Under the pieces are notes generated by a model. That model saw only the letters and a program-made list of their open reading frames with translations, had not been told where the DNA came from and searched no databases. The translations under genes were made by a program, and so were the position numbers. A DNA stretch of 16,128 nucleotides from Gammaproteobacteria bacterium (lineage in GTDB: Bacteria > Pseudomonadota > Gammaproteobacteria > HK1): the NCBI GenBank assembly GCA_020444775.1, contig JAGRHX010000262.1, forward strand, positions 1 through 16,128, written 5' to 3'. Numbering within the stretch: position 1 is the first letter of the stretch; each line of letters starts with the position of its first letter. Positions 6,797-14,617 of this stretch are shown here, piece by piece.

Positions 6797-7948
6797 TCAG
6801 ATCTCGTCGGCGTTGCCGCGCGCTCTGGCTTGAGGGGGTGCCCCAGGTGGGGCTTCTGTCGCGGTCTGCAAGGCCCGCCCGGTTGTCATGATCGGCGCGT
6901 AGTGACCGGTTTCCGGACCCAGCAGCACGGCGAGCCAACGGGTCTCGGGAGCCGAGTCCAGGGCGATTCGCACCGCCATGGTCAGCGGCACCGACAAGAA
7001 CATTCCGACCGGTCCCAGTGCCCAGCCCCAGAACACCAGTGACAGAAACACCACCAGGGTCGACAGTCCGAGGCCGCGACCCATGAAACGCGGCTCGATG
7101 ACGTTGCCGAACATCACGTTGACCACCACGAAGCCACCCGCGACCCATCCGGCTCCGACCGGCCCGAGTTGTACCAGCGCGAACAGCACCGCGGGAATGG
7201 CCGCGATGAACGAGCCGATGTTGGGCACGAAATTGAGCAGGAAGGCCAGCATTCCCCACAGAATCGGATATTTGAGCCCGCAGTAGACGCACCACAGCGC
7301 AATGCCAGCGGCGGTGCCGAGGCTGATGACACTTTTTATGGCCAGATAGCGATTGATGTTCTCGCTGATGCTTTCGAAGCGATCGAGCACATCCTGGGGC
7401 AGGGAAAGGATGGCCCGGATCTTGGCCGGGAAGCTGTGCGCCTCGTAGAGGATGAAGACCACTGTCCAGAAGATCAGGAACGCGTTACCCAGCACGCCAC
7501 CGAAACCGTCGAACACGTTGCCGATGAGCTGCGCCACCGCACCCGGGTCGAGCTGTGAGAGAATCTGTTTGTCGTCGATCGGGATCCCCTGACGTTGTGC
7601 CCAGGCAATCAGCTCGCCGGCTTGCCCTGCGAGCTGAGCCTTGAATTCGGGCAGATCCCGGCTGAAGGCCTGGATCGAGCTGCCGACCACCGCGGTGATA
7701 GCGAGCCCCGCGGCGGCCATCGCCGCAAGGACCAGTGCCATCGCGAGCAGAAACGGTGTTCCCTTGCGCTCCAGCCAGACCAGCGGCGGCCAACAGATGA
7801 CCGCGACGAACACAGAGACCAGAAACGGTACGAGTATCGACTCCGCGGCACGCATGCCGGCAACCACGATGACGAACGACGCCATGGCCATCAGCATCGT
7901 CAATGCGCGCGGTCTGTTCTGTGCAGCCGTTGTCGGGTCGTCGGTCAT
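6797..7948 (-). CDS. AI-2E family transporter (PerM/DUF20 type)
   Basis: A 383-residue inner-membrane protein of the AI-2E exporter superfamily. It has an N-terminal hairpin of two membrane helices (about 14-50), another at about 61-82, a long soluble segment (about 85-145, RDLPEFKAQLAGQ...), then the conserved C-terminal membrane block with YPILWGMLAFLLNFVPNIGSF, PAVLFALVQLG and VIEPRFMGRGLGLSTLVVFLSL, hallmarks of the family. Family members transport diverse small solutes or ions; the autoinducer-2 role is proven for few, so no substrate is claimed. The ATG at 7948 is preferred because GAGG lies 6 nt upstream; the frame stays open to a TTG at 8038 without a ribosome-binding site. The C-terminal tail (after about 350) is Pro/Ala-rich and probably disordered. 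It is divergent from the NAD synthetase gene, with 105 bp between. Confidence 0.9.
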   Translation of the reverse strand: MTDDPTTAAQNRPRALTMLMAMASFVIVVAGMRAAESILVPFLVSVFVAVICWPPLVWLERKGTPFLLAMALVLAAMAAAGLAITAVVGSSIQAFSRDLPEFKAQLAGQAGELIAWAQRQGIPIDDKQILSQLDPGAVAQLIGNVFDGFGGVLGNAFLIFWTVVFILYEAHSFPAKIRAILSLPQDVLDRFESISENINRYLAIKSVISLGTAAGIALWCVYCGLKYPILWGMLAFLLNFVPNIGSFIAAIPAVLFALVQLGPVGAGWVAGGFVVVNVMFGNVIEPRFMGRGLGLSTLVVFLSLVFWGWALGPVGMFLSVPLTMAVRIALDSAPETRWLAVLLGPETGHYAPIMTTGRALQTATEAPPGAPPQARARGNADEI

Positions 7949-8053
7949 TTCCGGCCTCGGTACGGTGGATGCGCGGCGCTCCTTCAGCGGTCGGCCGCGC
8001 CCTATGTCGCGTGTCGACGATTTGCTTCCGTCAATCAAGCGGCAGATTCGAAC

Positions 8054-9955
8054 ATGAGCATAGCCGAGCTTCCTCGCATTGCCCTGGCCCAGATGAATGT
8101 GAGGCCAGGTCTGCCGGAGGCCAACCTGGCCACGATGCTGGCCTTTATCGACCGCGCGCGTGCGGCCGGCGTCGACCTCATTGCCTTTCCGGAGATGTGC
8201 CTGAGCGGCTACATACTCGGCGACCTCTGGGATGTCGAGGCGCTGGTGCGCGACCTCGCCGCGATGAGTGACGAAGTCTGCGCGGCCAGCGTCGGGATGA
8301 CGGTGCTGTTCGGCAACGTAGCGGTCGACACCAATGAGGTCGGCGAAGACGGTCGGCTACGCAAATTCAACGCCGTGCACGTGTGTCACGATGGTCGCTA
8401 CGTGCAGCGTCCCGGTCTTCCGGATGCGTACCCCAGTCACATCCAGCCCAAGACGCTGCATCCGAACTACCGATACTTCGATGACGATCGATACTTCTAC
8501 TCGCTACGCAAGCTGGCATTGGCTCGCGGCGAGCCGCTGAGCGCGTTCCACCAGCCGTTCGAGGTCAAGCTTCGGGGCCGCCTGTTTCGCTTCGGCGTGC
8601 AGCTGTGTGAGGACGTCTGGTCCACCGACTACGCCTACCAGGGCAGAAGTTTCAACGGCAACGTGCTGTTCAAGGCTCAGGGCGCGCAGGCGGTCTTCAA
8701 CCTGTCCGCATCGCCCTGGACCTGGCGCAAGAACGAGAAGCGTAACCGGGTCGTGCGCGAGTCGCTGGCCGAGGCGCAGCTGCCGTATTTCTATGTCAAC
8801 GCCGTCGGTGCACAGAACAACGGTAAGAACATCCTCGTGTTCGACGGTGACAGCACAGCCTACGGCGCCGACGGCGAGATCCTGGCGCGAGCCCGGCCCT
8901 GGTGTGAATGCCTTCTCGACCTCGGAGAGCCCGAGGTCGCCCGGCCGCAGTCCGAGGTGGAGGCGCGACTCGACGCCATCCGTACCGGGATCGCCCATCT
9001 GGATCACGTTCGTGGCCAGCCGAACCGCTTCCTGCTCGGTGTCAGCGGTGGTGTCGACTCGGCGCTGGTGGTCAGCCTGCTGTCGCTGTGCGCGGGACCT
9101 GAGCGGGTGCTCGGCGTCAACATGCCGACCCGCTTCAATTCCGATATCACACAGTCGAACGCCGACAAGGTATGTGGAGAGCTGGGCGTGCGTATCGCCC
9201 GCTGTCCGATCCAGGGGCTTTACGAGAACCTGTCCGCGACCATCAAGGACTTTCATTTCGGCAACGAGACCGGCGAGTACTCGCGTCTGGTCGACGAGAA
9301 TCTGCAGGCGCGGATCCGGGGCGCGGACGTGCTCGCCGGGCTGGCGGCAAAATTCGGTTTGATCTTCACCAACAACGGCAACAAGACCGAGACCGCGCTC
9401 GGTTACGCGACCCTGTATGGCGATGTCAATGGCGCGGTGGCGCCGATCGCCGATCTGTTCAAGACCGAGGTTTTCGAGCTTTGCGTGCATCTCAATGAGT
9501 CGGTGTTCGGGCGAGAGGTGATTCCCTACAATCTGCTCGATGGCAGCACTGTGCCCAGCGCGGAGCTGTCCGAAGCCCAGGACGTGACCAAGGGATTGGG
9601 CGACCCGATTCGCTACGACTACCATGACAAGGTGCTGCGTGAGCTCATCGAGGGGCGACGTCACGTGGTCGACATCCTGCAATGGTTCCTGGACGGCAGT
9701 TTCTACGATCGTCTGCAGATCGAGCCGAGCCTCGTGCGCGGTTACTTCCAGAGCACTGCGCAGTGGGTGGAGGACCTGGAGTGGCTCGATCGTCAATTGC
9801 GAATCAACTACTTCAAGCGGATCCAGGCGCCGCCCATCATTGTCCTGAGCAAGCGTGCGTTCGGATTCGATCTGCGTGAGAGCCAGCTACCAGCCTATCG
9901 GCCGCGCAGTTTCGATTCGCTCAAGGCGGCGGTGCTGGCGAAGGATCGGATGTAG
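8054..9955 (+). CDS. nadE: Glutamine-dependent NAD+ synthetase
   Basis: A 633-residue two-domain enzyme for the last step of NAD+ synthesis: ATP-dependent amidation of nicotinic acid adenine dinucleotide using ammonia from glutamine. The N-terminal nitrilase-like glutaminase domain (about 5-290) shows the catalytic triad: Glu47 (FPEMCLSGY), Cys185 (GVQLCEDVW) and Lys133 (QPKTLHPNYRYFDDDRYF). The C-terminal synthetase domain has the PP-loop SGGVDS (331-336), a LGVNMPTRF segment and NNGNKTE (440-446). The frame is open upstream to 7595, but that extension runs antisense through the transporter and has no family match, and the ATG at 8054 starts just before the first nitrilase strand (RIALAQMNV). 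The ribosome-binding site is weak. The P450 gene follows after 18 nt and may be co-transcribed. Confidence 0.95.
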   Translation: MSIAELPRIALAQMNVRPGLPEANLATMLAFIDRARAAGVDLIAFPEMCLSGYILGDLWDVEALVRDLAAMSDEVCAASVGMTVLFGNVAVDTNEVGEDGRLRKFNAVHVCHDGRYVQRPGLPDAYPSHIQPKTLHPNYRYFDDDRYFYSLRKLALARGEPLSAFHQPFEVKLRGRLFRFGVQLCEDVWSTDYAYQGRSFNGNVLFKAQGAQAVFNLSASPWTWRKNEKRNRVVRESLAEAQLPYFYVNAVGAQNNGKNILVFDGDSTAYGADGEILARARPWCECLLDLGEPEVARPQSEVEARLDAIRTGIAHLDHVRGQPNRFLLGVSGGVDSALVVSLLSLCAGPERVLGVNMPTRFNSDITQSNADKVCGELGVRIARCPIQGLYENLSATIKDFHFGNETGEYSRLVDENLQARIRGADVLAGLAAKFGLIFTNNGNKTETALGYATLYGDVNGAVAPIADLFKTEVFELCVHLNESVFGREVIPYNLLDGSTVPSAELSEAQDVTKGLGDPIRYDYHDKVLRELIEGRRHVVDILQWFLDGSFYDRLQIEPSLVRGYFQSTAQWVEDLEWLDRQLRINYFKRIQAPPIIVLSKRAFGFDLRESQLPAYRPRSFDSLKAAVLAKDRM

Positions 9956-9973
9956 AGACACGGCGTCGGAACA

Positions 9974-11287
9974 ATGGCAGACATGCATTCCAACTCGACT
10001 GCCCCCAGTGTCGAGCACCGGGCCCCACACTGTCCGGTGCTCGGCGCACAGGATCTGCGCGACACCCGGGTTCTCGACGACGTGCACGCCGCCTATGCGC
10101 GCTTTCGCGAGGCCGGTCCCGCGATCTGGAATGACTCGCTGGGTCTGTGGGTGGTGACCCGATACCAGGATGTCAAGGCCGCGCTCAAGGACCCGCGATT
10201 CTCGGTGGACAAGATCAACGCTTTTGCGGCGCGTCACCGAGCCGCCGAAGTGCCGCCGGCGGAGGGATCTCGCGCGGCCGCCCACCTGCACAGCGTCGAG
10301 CTGCTGAGCGGGGCCTTGTCGGACTGGATGGTGTTCGCTGACCCGCCCCGGCATGCGGCGCTGCGGCGGGCCATGCAGAACGCATTCCTGGCGCGGGACA
10401 CGCCGCTGCTGGAGCCGCTGGTCCGGTCAGTGGTCGATGAGCTGATGCAGGCATTGGACAGCGGGCCGTGCTTCGAGCTGGAACTGGTGCAGTCGTTCGC
10501 CTATCCCTTACCGGCAATGGTGATCTCGCGTCTGTTCGGATTGTCGGCGGATGCATCCCAGCTCATCAAGGGCTGGTCCGAGTCGCTGGGCCGGTTCGTG
10601 CTTGGCGGGGCCGCGGTCGCCGACCGTCACCAGCACGCTGCGCAGGCGGTCGGGGAGATGGCCGCCTGCTTTGCCGAGCTGATCAAGGCCAGCAGAGATG
10701 GTACCAACGAGGCGCCGTTTACCCGGCGTCTGATTCGCGATGGTGCGCATCTGGGTGACGAGGAGCTGGTCCACACCTTGATGCTGGTGTTGTTCGCCGG
10801 TCACGAGACAACGACCAATCTGATTGCCAGTGGCGCTCTGGTCTGTGCTCGCTCGCCCGAACTGTGGGCACGCCTGCGAGCGCAGCCGTCACTGTTACCC
10901 GAGGTGGTGGAGGAGTTCCTGCGCCTGGAAGGGCCTGTGCAGATGGTCCTGCGCATAGCCCGCGAGGACTTGTGCATCGGTTCGCAGCGGATCGCGGCGG
11001 GCCAACGGGTCGCGCTGGTCCTGAATGCAGCCAATCGGGATCCGGCGGTATTCGATGCACCGGACAGTCTGGATCCGTCGCGGCGGCGTGGTCGACATCT
11101 GGCCTTCGGTCCCGGCACCCACATGTGCTTGGGCGCGCCGCTCGCGCGACTGGTGGCCCGGATCGCTTTCGAGGCCCTGCTGGAGCGCTACGCCGCGCTG
11201 GAATTGCTGACCGACAGCCTGAATTGGCGGGCCGAGACCATCATTCACGGTCTGCAGCGCTTACCGCTGCGGCTGCGCAGAGCCTGA
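9974..11287 (+). CDS. Cytochrome P450 (soluble bacterial type)
   Basis: A 437-residue haem-thiolate monooxygenase without a membrane anchor, so cytoplasmic and expected to take electrons from a ferredoxin and ferredoxin reductase, neither of which is in the window. Motifs are in order: the C-helix FADPPRHAALR (121-131), the I-helix oxygen-activation AGHETT (275-280), ExxR (Glu314-Arg317), and the haem loop FGPGTHMCLG (378-387) with the proximal Cys385. Length and motifs are intact. The substrate and CYP family cannot be assigned by eye. The ATG at 9974 and another at 9983 are both possible; neither has a clear ribosome-binding site. It sits 18 nt after the NAD synthetase gene in the same direction, suggesting co-transcription without proving functional linkage. 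It is convergent with the transglycosylase gene. Confidence 0.95.
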   Translation: MADMHSNSTAPSVEHRAPHCPVLGAQDLRDTRVLDDVHAAYARFREAGPAIWNDSLGLWVVTRYQDVKAALKDPRFSVDKINAFAARHRAAEVPPAEGSRAAAHLHSVELLSGALSDWMVFADPPRHAALRRAMQNAFLARDTPLLEPLVRSVVDELMQALDSGPCFELELVQSFAYPLPAMVISRLFGLSADASQLIKGWSESLGRFVLGGAAVADRHQHAAQAVGEMAACFAELIKASRDGTNEAPFTRRLIRDGAHLGDEELVHTLMLVLFAGHETTTNLIASGALVCARSPELWARLRAQPSLLPEVVEEFLRLEGPVQMVLRIAREDLCIGSQRIAAGQRVALVLNAANRDPAVFDAPDSLDPSRRRGRHLAFGPGTHMCLGAPLARLVARIAFEALLERYAALELLTDSLNWRAETIIHGLQRLPLRLRRA

Positions 11288-11341
11288 TAGCTCACCGGGT
11301 CGGAAGTCTGTCCTGTGCCGTCGGGTCCGGGTGTGCAGCGC

Positions 11342-12292
11342 TCAGGCGCCACGTTCGGTCAGCTCGGCCAGGGATTTGCGCATGTACGCCTTGACTCGCT
11401 TCACGTAGCCACGCGTCTCCGGGTATGGTGGGATGCCCCGATACTGCAGCACCGCGCCCTCGCCAGCGTTGTATCCGGCAAGCGCGAGCGAGACCTCGCC
11501 TTTGAAGTGATCCAGCAACCAGCTCAGGTAGGCCATGCCGCCGCGCAGGTTGTCGACCGGGTCCCACACGTCTTTCACCCCGAAACGCCTGGCCGTGCCC
11601 GGTATCAGCTGCATCAATCCCTGAGCGTTCTTGGGCGACAGCGCGCGTGGGTTGAAGTTGGACTCCGCCCTGATCACCGCAATGACCAGCGTCGGCTCCA
11701 GATCGTATTCGGGTGCGAGTTGCTCGACCCATTCCGCAATCAGGGCCGGTGACGGGTCGGGCACGCTCTGTATCGGACCCACGGCGCGTTTGAGGCCCGG
11801 TAGCTTGCAGCGCGGGGTCTGTTTGTCCGCGGGCGGTCCACCGACCTGCCGCAGCATCCGCTGCGCGTAGGTGTCGCCCTGGTCGGCCGCCAGCTTGAAC
11901 CAGCGCGCCGCGAGGCCATCGTCGCGGTCGGCGCCACGGCCGTTGGCATAGATCCAGCCGAGTCGGTACTGTGCGTCCATCACGCCTTTCCAGCCAGCCC
12001 GGCAGTACAGCTTGATCGCCAGTGTGAGGTCCTTGTCGACGCCTTCGCCATGCTCATAGCGCGTCGCCCAATCGAGCTGCAGTGCGGTATCCGACGAGTG
12101 GAGCAGCTTGCGCGGTTCCGGTTCCGGGTCGCGGTTCACGGCAGCGTAGCGACGCGCGGTCTGGGCCTGGGTGGTCTCGGTCAGCAGACAGCAGAGCAGA
12201 ATCAGCAGCAGCCACCATCCCCGCGAGCATGGCCGGGGCTGGTCGACGTTCCGGTGGCCGACGTTCGGGGCCGTGAAGTCGAGACAGGTCAT
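11342..12292 (-). CDS. Lytic transglycosylase with Sel1-like repeats
   Basis: A 316-residue exported protein. The ATG at 12292 is preferred to upstream in-frame codons because AGGA precedes it (11 nt) and a hydrophobic signal segment follows (about 25-40, WWLLLILLCCLL, probable cleavage near TQA|Q), though with a long 24-residue n-region. Residues about 71-146 hold two Sel1-like repeats (YEHGEGVDKD, LGWIYANGRGADRD, ARWFKLAADQGD). The C-terminal SLT domain has the catalytic Glu210 in IRAESNFNPRA, the GLMQL motif (225-229), and AGYNAGEGAV (272-281). Such enzymes cleave the MurNAc-GlcNAc bond of peptidoglycan, forming 1,6-anhydro ends, in the periplasm. The Sel1 part probably mediates protein contacts. 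The 195-bp gap upstream holds a GGGTGCACCC palindrome (12330-12339) and a dyad AAGTG-CAAA-CACTT (12456-12469), but no clear promoter. Confidence 0.9.
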   Translation of the reverse strand: MTCLDFTAPNVGHRNVDQPRPCSRGWWLLLILLCCLLTETTQAQTARRYAAVNRDPEPEPRKLLHSSDTALQLDWATRYEHGEGVDKDLTLAIKLYCRAGWKGVMDAQYRLGWIYANGRGADRDDGLAARWFKLAADQGDTYAQRMLRQVGGPPADKQTPRCKLPGLKRAVGPIQSVPDPSPALIAEWVEQLAPEYDLEPTLVIAVIRAESNFNPRALSPKNAQGLMQLIPGTARRFGVKDVWDPVDNLRGGMAYLSWLLDHFKGEVSLALAGYNAGEGAVLQYRGIPPYPETRGYVKRVKAYMRKSLAELTERGA

Positions 12293-12487
12293 CGAAGGTC
12301 TGTTCCTGGGGTCGACATGATTTGCCCACGGGTGCACCCCCGGGGTCTGCCTGATGATAGCGCAAGAGCTCGCGCGATTTCGTGACCGTGTGCCGCCATT
12401 TCGACAGCTCGGACCGGGTTCGACGGCGCGGTTGCTGGCAATCAGGAACGGCGCGAAGTGCAAACACTTGAGTGGCGATTGGTCGCC

Positions 12488-13231
12488 CTATAGTTGTTGC
12501 CAACGGCCTTTCCGGTCGCAGTAGTCGAGCGCTTCGGTAAGGCTCTTGATGTGTTCGCTCGCGCCGCGCTGAGCCGCACCACGCATGACCAGCAGCGCGT
12601 GCAGACCGACCGCCCGTGCGCCGGCGAGGTCCGCCTGCGGATTGTCGCCGACGTGCAGGACCTGGTGAGGCGCCAGCTCGAGCTGGTCCAATGCTGCCTG
12701 GAATATGCCGGTCTCGGGCTTGGCGAAGCCGACCTCGCTGGAGCACAGCACGCCGTCGACCAGCGCGCGCACGCCCAGCCCCTCGAGAATCGGGTGCAGC
12801 CGGCCATCGAAGTTGGAGACCACCAGCGTACGCAGACCTCGATCCCGAGCACCGCGCAGCATCGGCAGGATCTCGTCGAACAGCAGCCAGGCATCGGGCT
12901 CGGCATAGTGCGCATACAGCTCGTCGAAGAAGCGCTCGAAACGGTCCACCGCAGCACCCTGTAAGGGCGCCGTCGACGGCTCCGGACTGACGATGCGCTG
13001 CACCAGGGTCCGCCACCAGGCCCTTTCCTGTCGGTCCAGGTCTTCGGCGTCGGTGTAGCGAAAGGCCAGCGGTGGCATGCCCGGGAATTCCCGTGCGAAG
13101 CCGGCGCCGAGTTGCTGAAGGCCGAGCTCGATATCATGCCGGGCGGCAATGGTCTGATAGGTCTGCGCGACCGGTTCACGGGTCCTGATCAGCGTGCCTG
13201 CGGCATCCAGGCAGATTGCGCGAATGGTCAT
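12488..13231 (-). CDS. HAD-superfamily hydrolase, REG-2/HDHD3-like
   Basis: A 247-residue HAD-IA type protein. The motif I nucleophile is Asp9 in CLDAAGTLI, but the second aspartate of the usual DxD phosphatase motif is replaced by Ala11. Motif II is VVSNFDGR (Ser139-Asn140), motif III Lys171 in GFAKPETGIF, and motif IV HVGDNPQADLAGA (Asp196, Asp201). The helical cap lies at about 15-115. DxxGTL with no second Asp is characteristic of the REG-2/HDHD3-like branch, whose substrates are mostly unknown, so it is not annotated as phosphoglycolate phosphatase. GGTGG lies about 9 nt before the ATG at 13231. It is divergent from the HPt gene (117-bp gap) and upstream of the transglycosylase gene in the same direction. 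Confidence 0.85.
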   Translation of the reverse strand: MTIRAICLDAAGTLIRTREPVAQTYQTIAARHDIELGLQQLGAGFAREFPGMPPLAFRYTDAEDLDRQERAWWRTLVQRIVSPEPSTAPLQGAAVDRFERFFDELYAHYAEPDAWLLFDEILPMLRGARDRGLRTLVVSNFDGRLHPILEGLGVRALVDGVLCSSEVGFAKPETGIFQAALDQLELAPHQVLHVGDNPQADLAGARAVGLHALLVMRGAAQRGASEHIKSLTEALDYCDRKGRWQQL

Positions 13232-13348
13232 GAGGTTCGGGCCACCGGGCTTGGGGATTGGAGGGAGGCGAGCGACGTTGACCTCGGAATCCAGTATTGT
13301 GACCGCTGCCCGTGCACCCTGGCCATATCGCTCCTGTAGGATTCGCGC

Positions 13349-13729
13349 ATGAGCAAAGAAATCTCGCGTCCCGCAAAGCCCGCCGTGGATCTCGCGAAGA
13401 CCGCCGTGGATCTCAATATCCTGGATGAGCTGGCAGAGGATCTCGGCGAGACCTTTGCGGAGTTCATGGAGCTGCTGCTGGAGCAGATGCCGCTACGGCT
13501 ACAGCGGCTGCGTGCCGCCATCGAGCAGGGTGATGCCGGTCTCGCCTGCGAAGCCGCACATTCAATCAAGTCCAGTGCCGGCTATGTCGGGGCTCGCCAG
13601 CTCATGCAGCTCGGTGCCGAGATCGAGCGCTGCGCGCGGGCGGGGGAGCTGCACGGTACACGCGAACTCGCCGAGCAGGCCGATGCTCAGTACGAACAGG
13701 TCCGGCTGTTGCTCACCCAGCGACTGTGA
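13349..13729 (+). CDS. Stand-alone histidine phosphotransfer (HPt) protein
   Basis: A 126-residue all-helical protein carrying one HPt domain (about 22-125). The phospho-accepting His71 and Lys74 lie in AAHSIKSSAGYVGARQL, matching the HxxKxxxxxxGA pattern of HPt domains. It would relay phosphate between a hybrid histidine kinase and a response regulator in the cytoplasm, but neither partner is encoded nearby, so it is an orphan. AGGA lies 8 nt before the ATG. The N-terminal tail (1-21) precedes the domain and contains a 7-residue duplication (AVDLAKT, AVDLNIL) encoded by a direct DNA repeat. It is convergent with the DUF3108 gene, with 50 bp between and no obvious terminator. Confidence 0.88.
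   Translation: MSKEISRPAKPAVDLAKTAVDLNILDELAEDLGETFAEFMELLLEQMPLRLQRLRAAIEQGDAGLACEAAHSIKSSAGYVGARQLMQLGAEIERCARAGELHGTRELAEQADAQYEQVRLLLTQRL
13380..13414 (+). repeat. 14-bp direct repeat, 21-bp period, in the HPt gene
   Basis: CCGCCGTGGATCTC occurs at 13380-13393 and again, identical, at 13401-13414. The 21-bp period keeps the frame and duplicates a heptapeptide in the tail before the HPt domain, which suggests a recent slippage duplication. Confidence 0.85.
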
Positions 13730-13779
13730 GGCCATGTGGGACCCCGGCGGATCGGGCAGAACAGTCCTGGACCGTGTGT

Positions 13780-14583
13780 TCAGCGTAGCTGCAGCTCGCT
13801 GAGCAGGAACTGCAGCTCGTAGCCTTCCGACTCCTGGTGCACGATCTTGACCGGTAGATAGCCAAGGGCCTCGGCGCACCACAAGGTCATGCTGCGATTG
13901 TCGCGCATGTCAATGCGATTCACGACCACGGTTCGATAGGTTGCCACCGGCGTGCCGACCGACTCGGTGCCCGCGACCTCGAAGTGGTAGACCTTGCGTT
14001 TTTGCGCCTCGACGACATTGAAATCAAAGCTGCGCTGACCGCTGTTCAAGCCGCGCGCCAGTGCTACCAGGTAGCTGAGGCTGTCCAGGGTGTGACCGTC
14101 GATGGGCGTCTCCCAGCGATCGTCGCCATAGCGGTGCAGGACCTGCATACGCTGGTAGTCGTAGTCGGCAGCGATGTCACGATCGCGCTTGCCGCCTTGT
14201 CTGACGTGCGTGTAGTGAGTCGGCCACAGCTTACCGTCCCGAACCTGCCAGCGGCTCGACTCACTCACCGTCTCACTCTTGATGAGCTTGAACAGCCCGA
14301 CCGACTCGGTGGTCGCGCGGAATAGCCGGCTGCCGTCGGTCTCGGTCGTCAGTTGCCAGGTGGTCTTCGCGATGGTGTTGCCGGATGAGCTGACCTCGTA
14401 GACGGCGTGCATGGCTCGTGGCAGCTCGCCCGCCGCGGCGCCGCGAGCCAGGAGCAAGAGCAGCAACAGCGTGCTCAGGGCAGTGGCTCGACGGCCCAGC
14501 GTCACCAACCGCGATGAGCATGCTCGCTGCCGGCCGGAGCGGGACAGGTGCGACGTCGATGTCTGGCGGGCACTTGCGATCAC
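13780..14583 (-). CDS. DUF3108 domain-containing exported protein
   Basis: A 267-residue protein with a basic N-terminus, a run of seven leucines (hydrophobic core, about 34-46) and a signal peptidase I site near AAA|GEL (after residue 51), so probably periplasmic. The mature part has the DUF3108 pattern: AVYEVSSSGNTIAKT near the start, TESVGLFKLIKS, WQVRDGKLWPTHY, the acidic DYDYQRMQV strand and DSLSYLVAL (DSLS 167-170), ending in a lipocalin-like strand pattern. The family has no established biochemical role; bacterial members are exported envelope proteins. The GTG at 14583 is chosen because AGGA lies 8 nt upstream; a downstream TTG (codon 26) would give a shorter n-region. It follows the PAP2 phosphatase gene by 34 nt and is likely in the same operon. 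Confidence 0.8.
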   Translation of the reverse strand: MIASARQTSTSHLSRSGRQRACSSRLVTLGRRATALSTLLLLLLLARGAAAGELPRAMHAVYEVSSSGNTIAKTTWQLTTETDGSRLFRATTESVGLFKLIKSETVSESSRWQVRDGKLWPTHYTHVRQGGKRDRDIAADYDYQRMQVLHRYGDDRWETPIDGHTLDSLSYLVALARGLNSGQRSFDFNVVEAQKRKVYHFEVAGTESVGTPVATYRTVVVNRIDMRDNRSMTLWCAEALGYLPVKIVHQESEGYELQFLLSELQLR

Positions 14584-14617
14584 TCGGTTGTTCCTGGGGC
14601 AGAGGTAGGAGGCGGTC

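Noticed and set aside
7595..8053. 153-codon N-terminal extension of NadE
   Set aside because: It runs antisense through the transporter gene, is Arg/His-rich with no nitrilase similarity, and the domain begins at the ATG at 8054.
8504..9796. 430-codon minus-strand open frame inside nadE
   Set aside because: It is the antisense shadow of the NAD synthetase gene, whose catalytic motifs are intact on the plus strand.
12456..12469. AAGTG-CAAA-CACTT hairpin as a terminator of the HAD gene
   Set aside because: The stem is only 5 bp and is not followed by a T-run on the minus strand.
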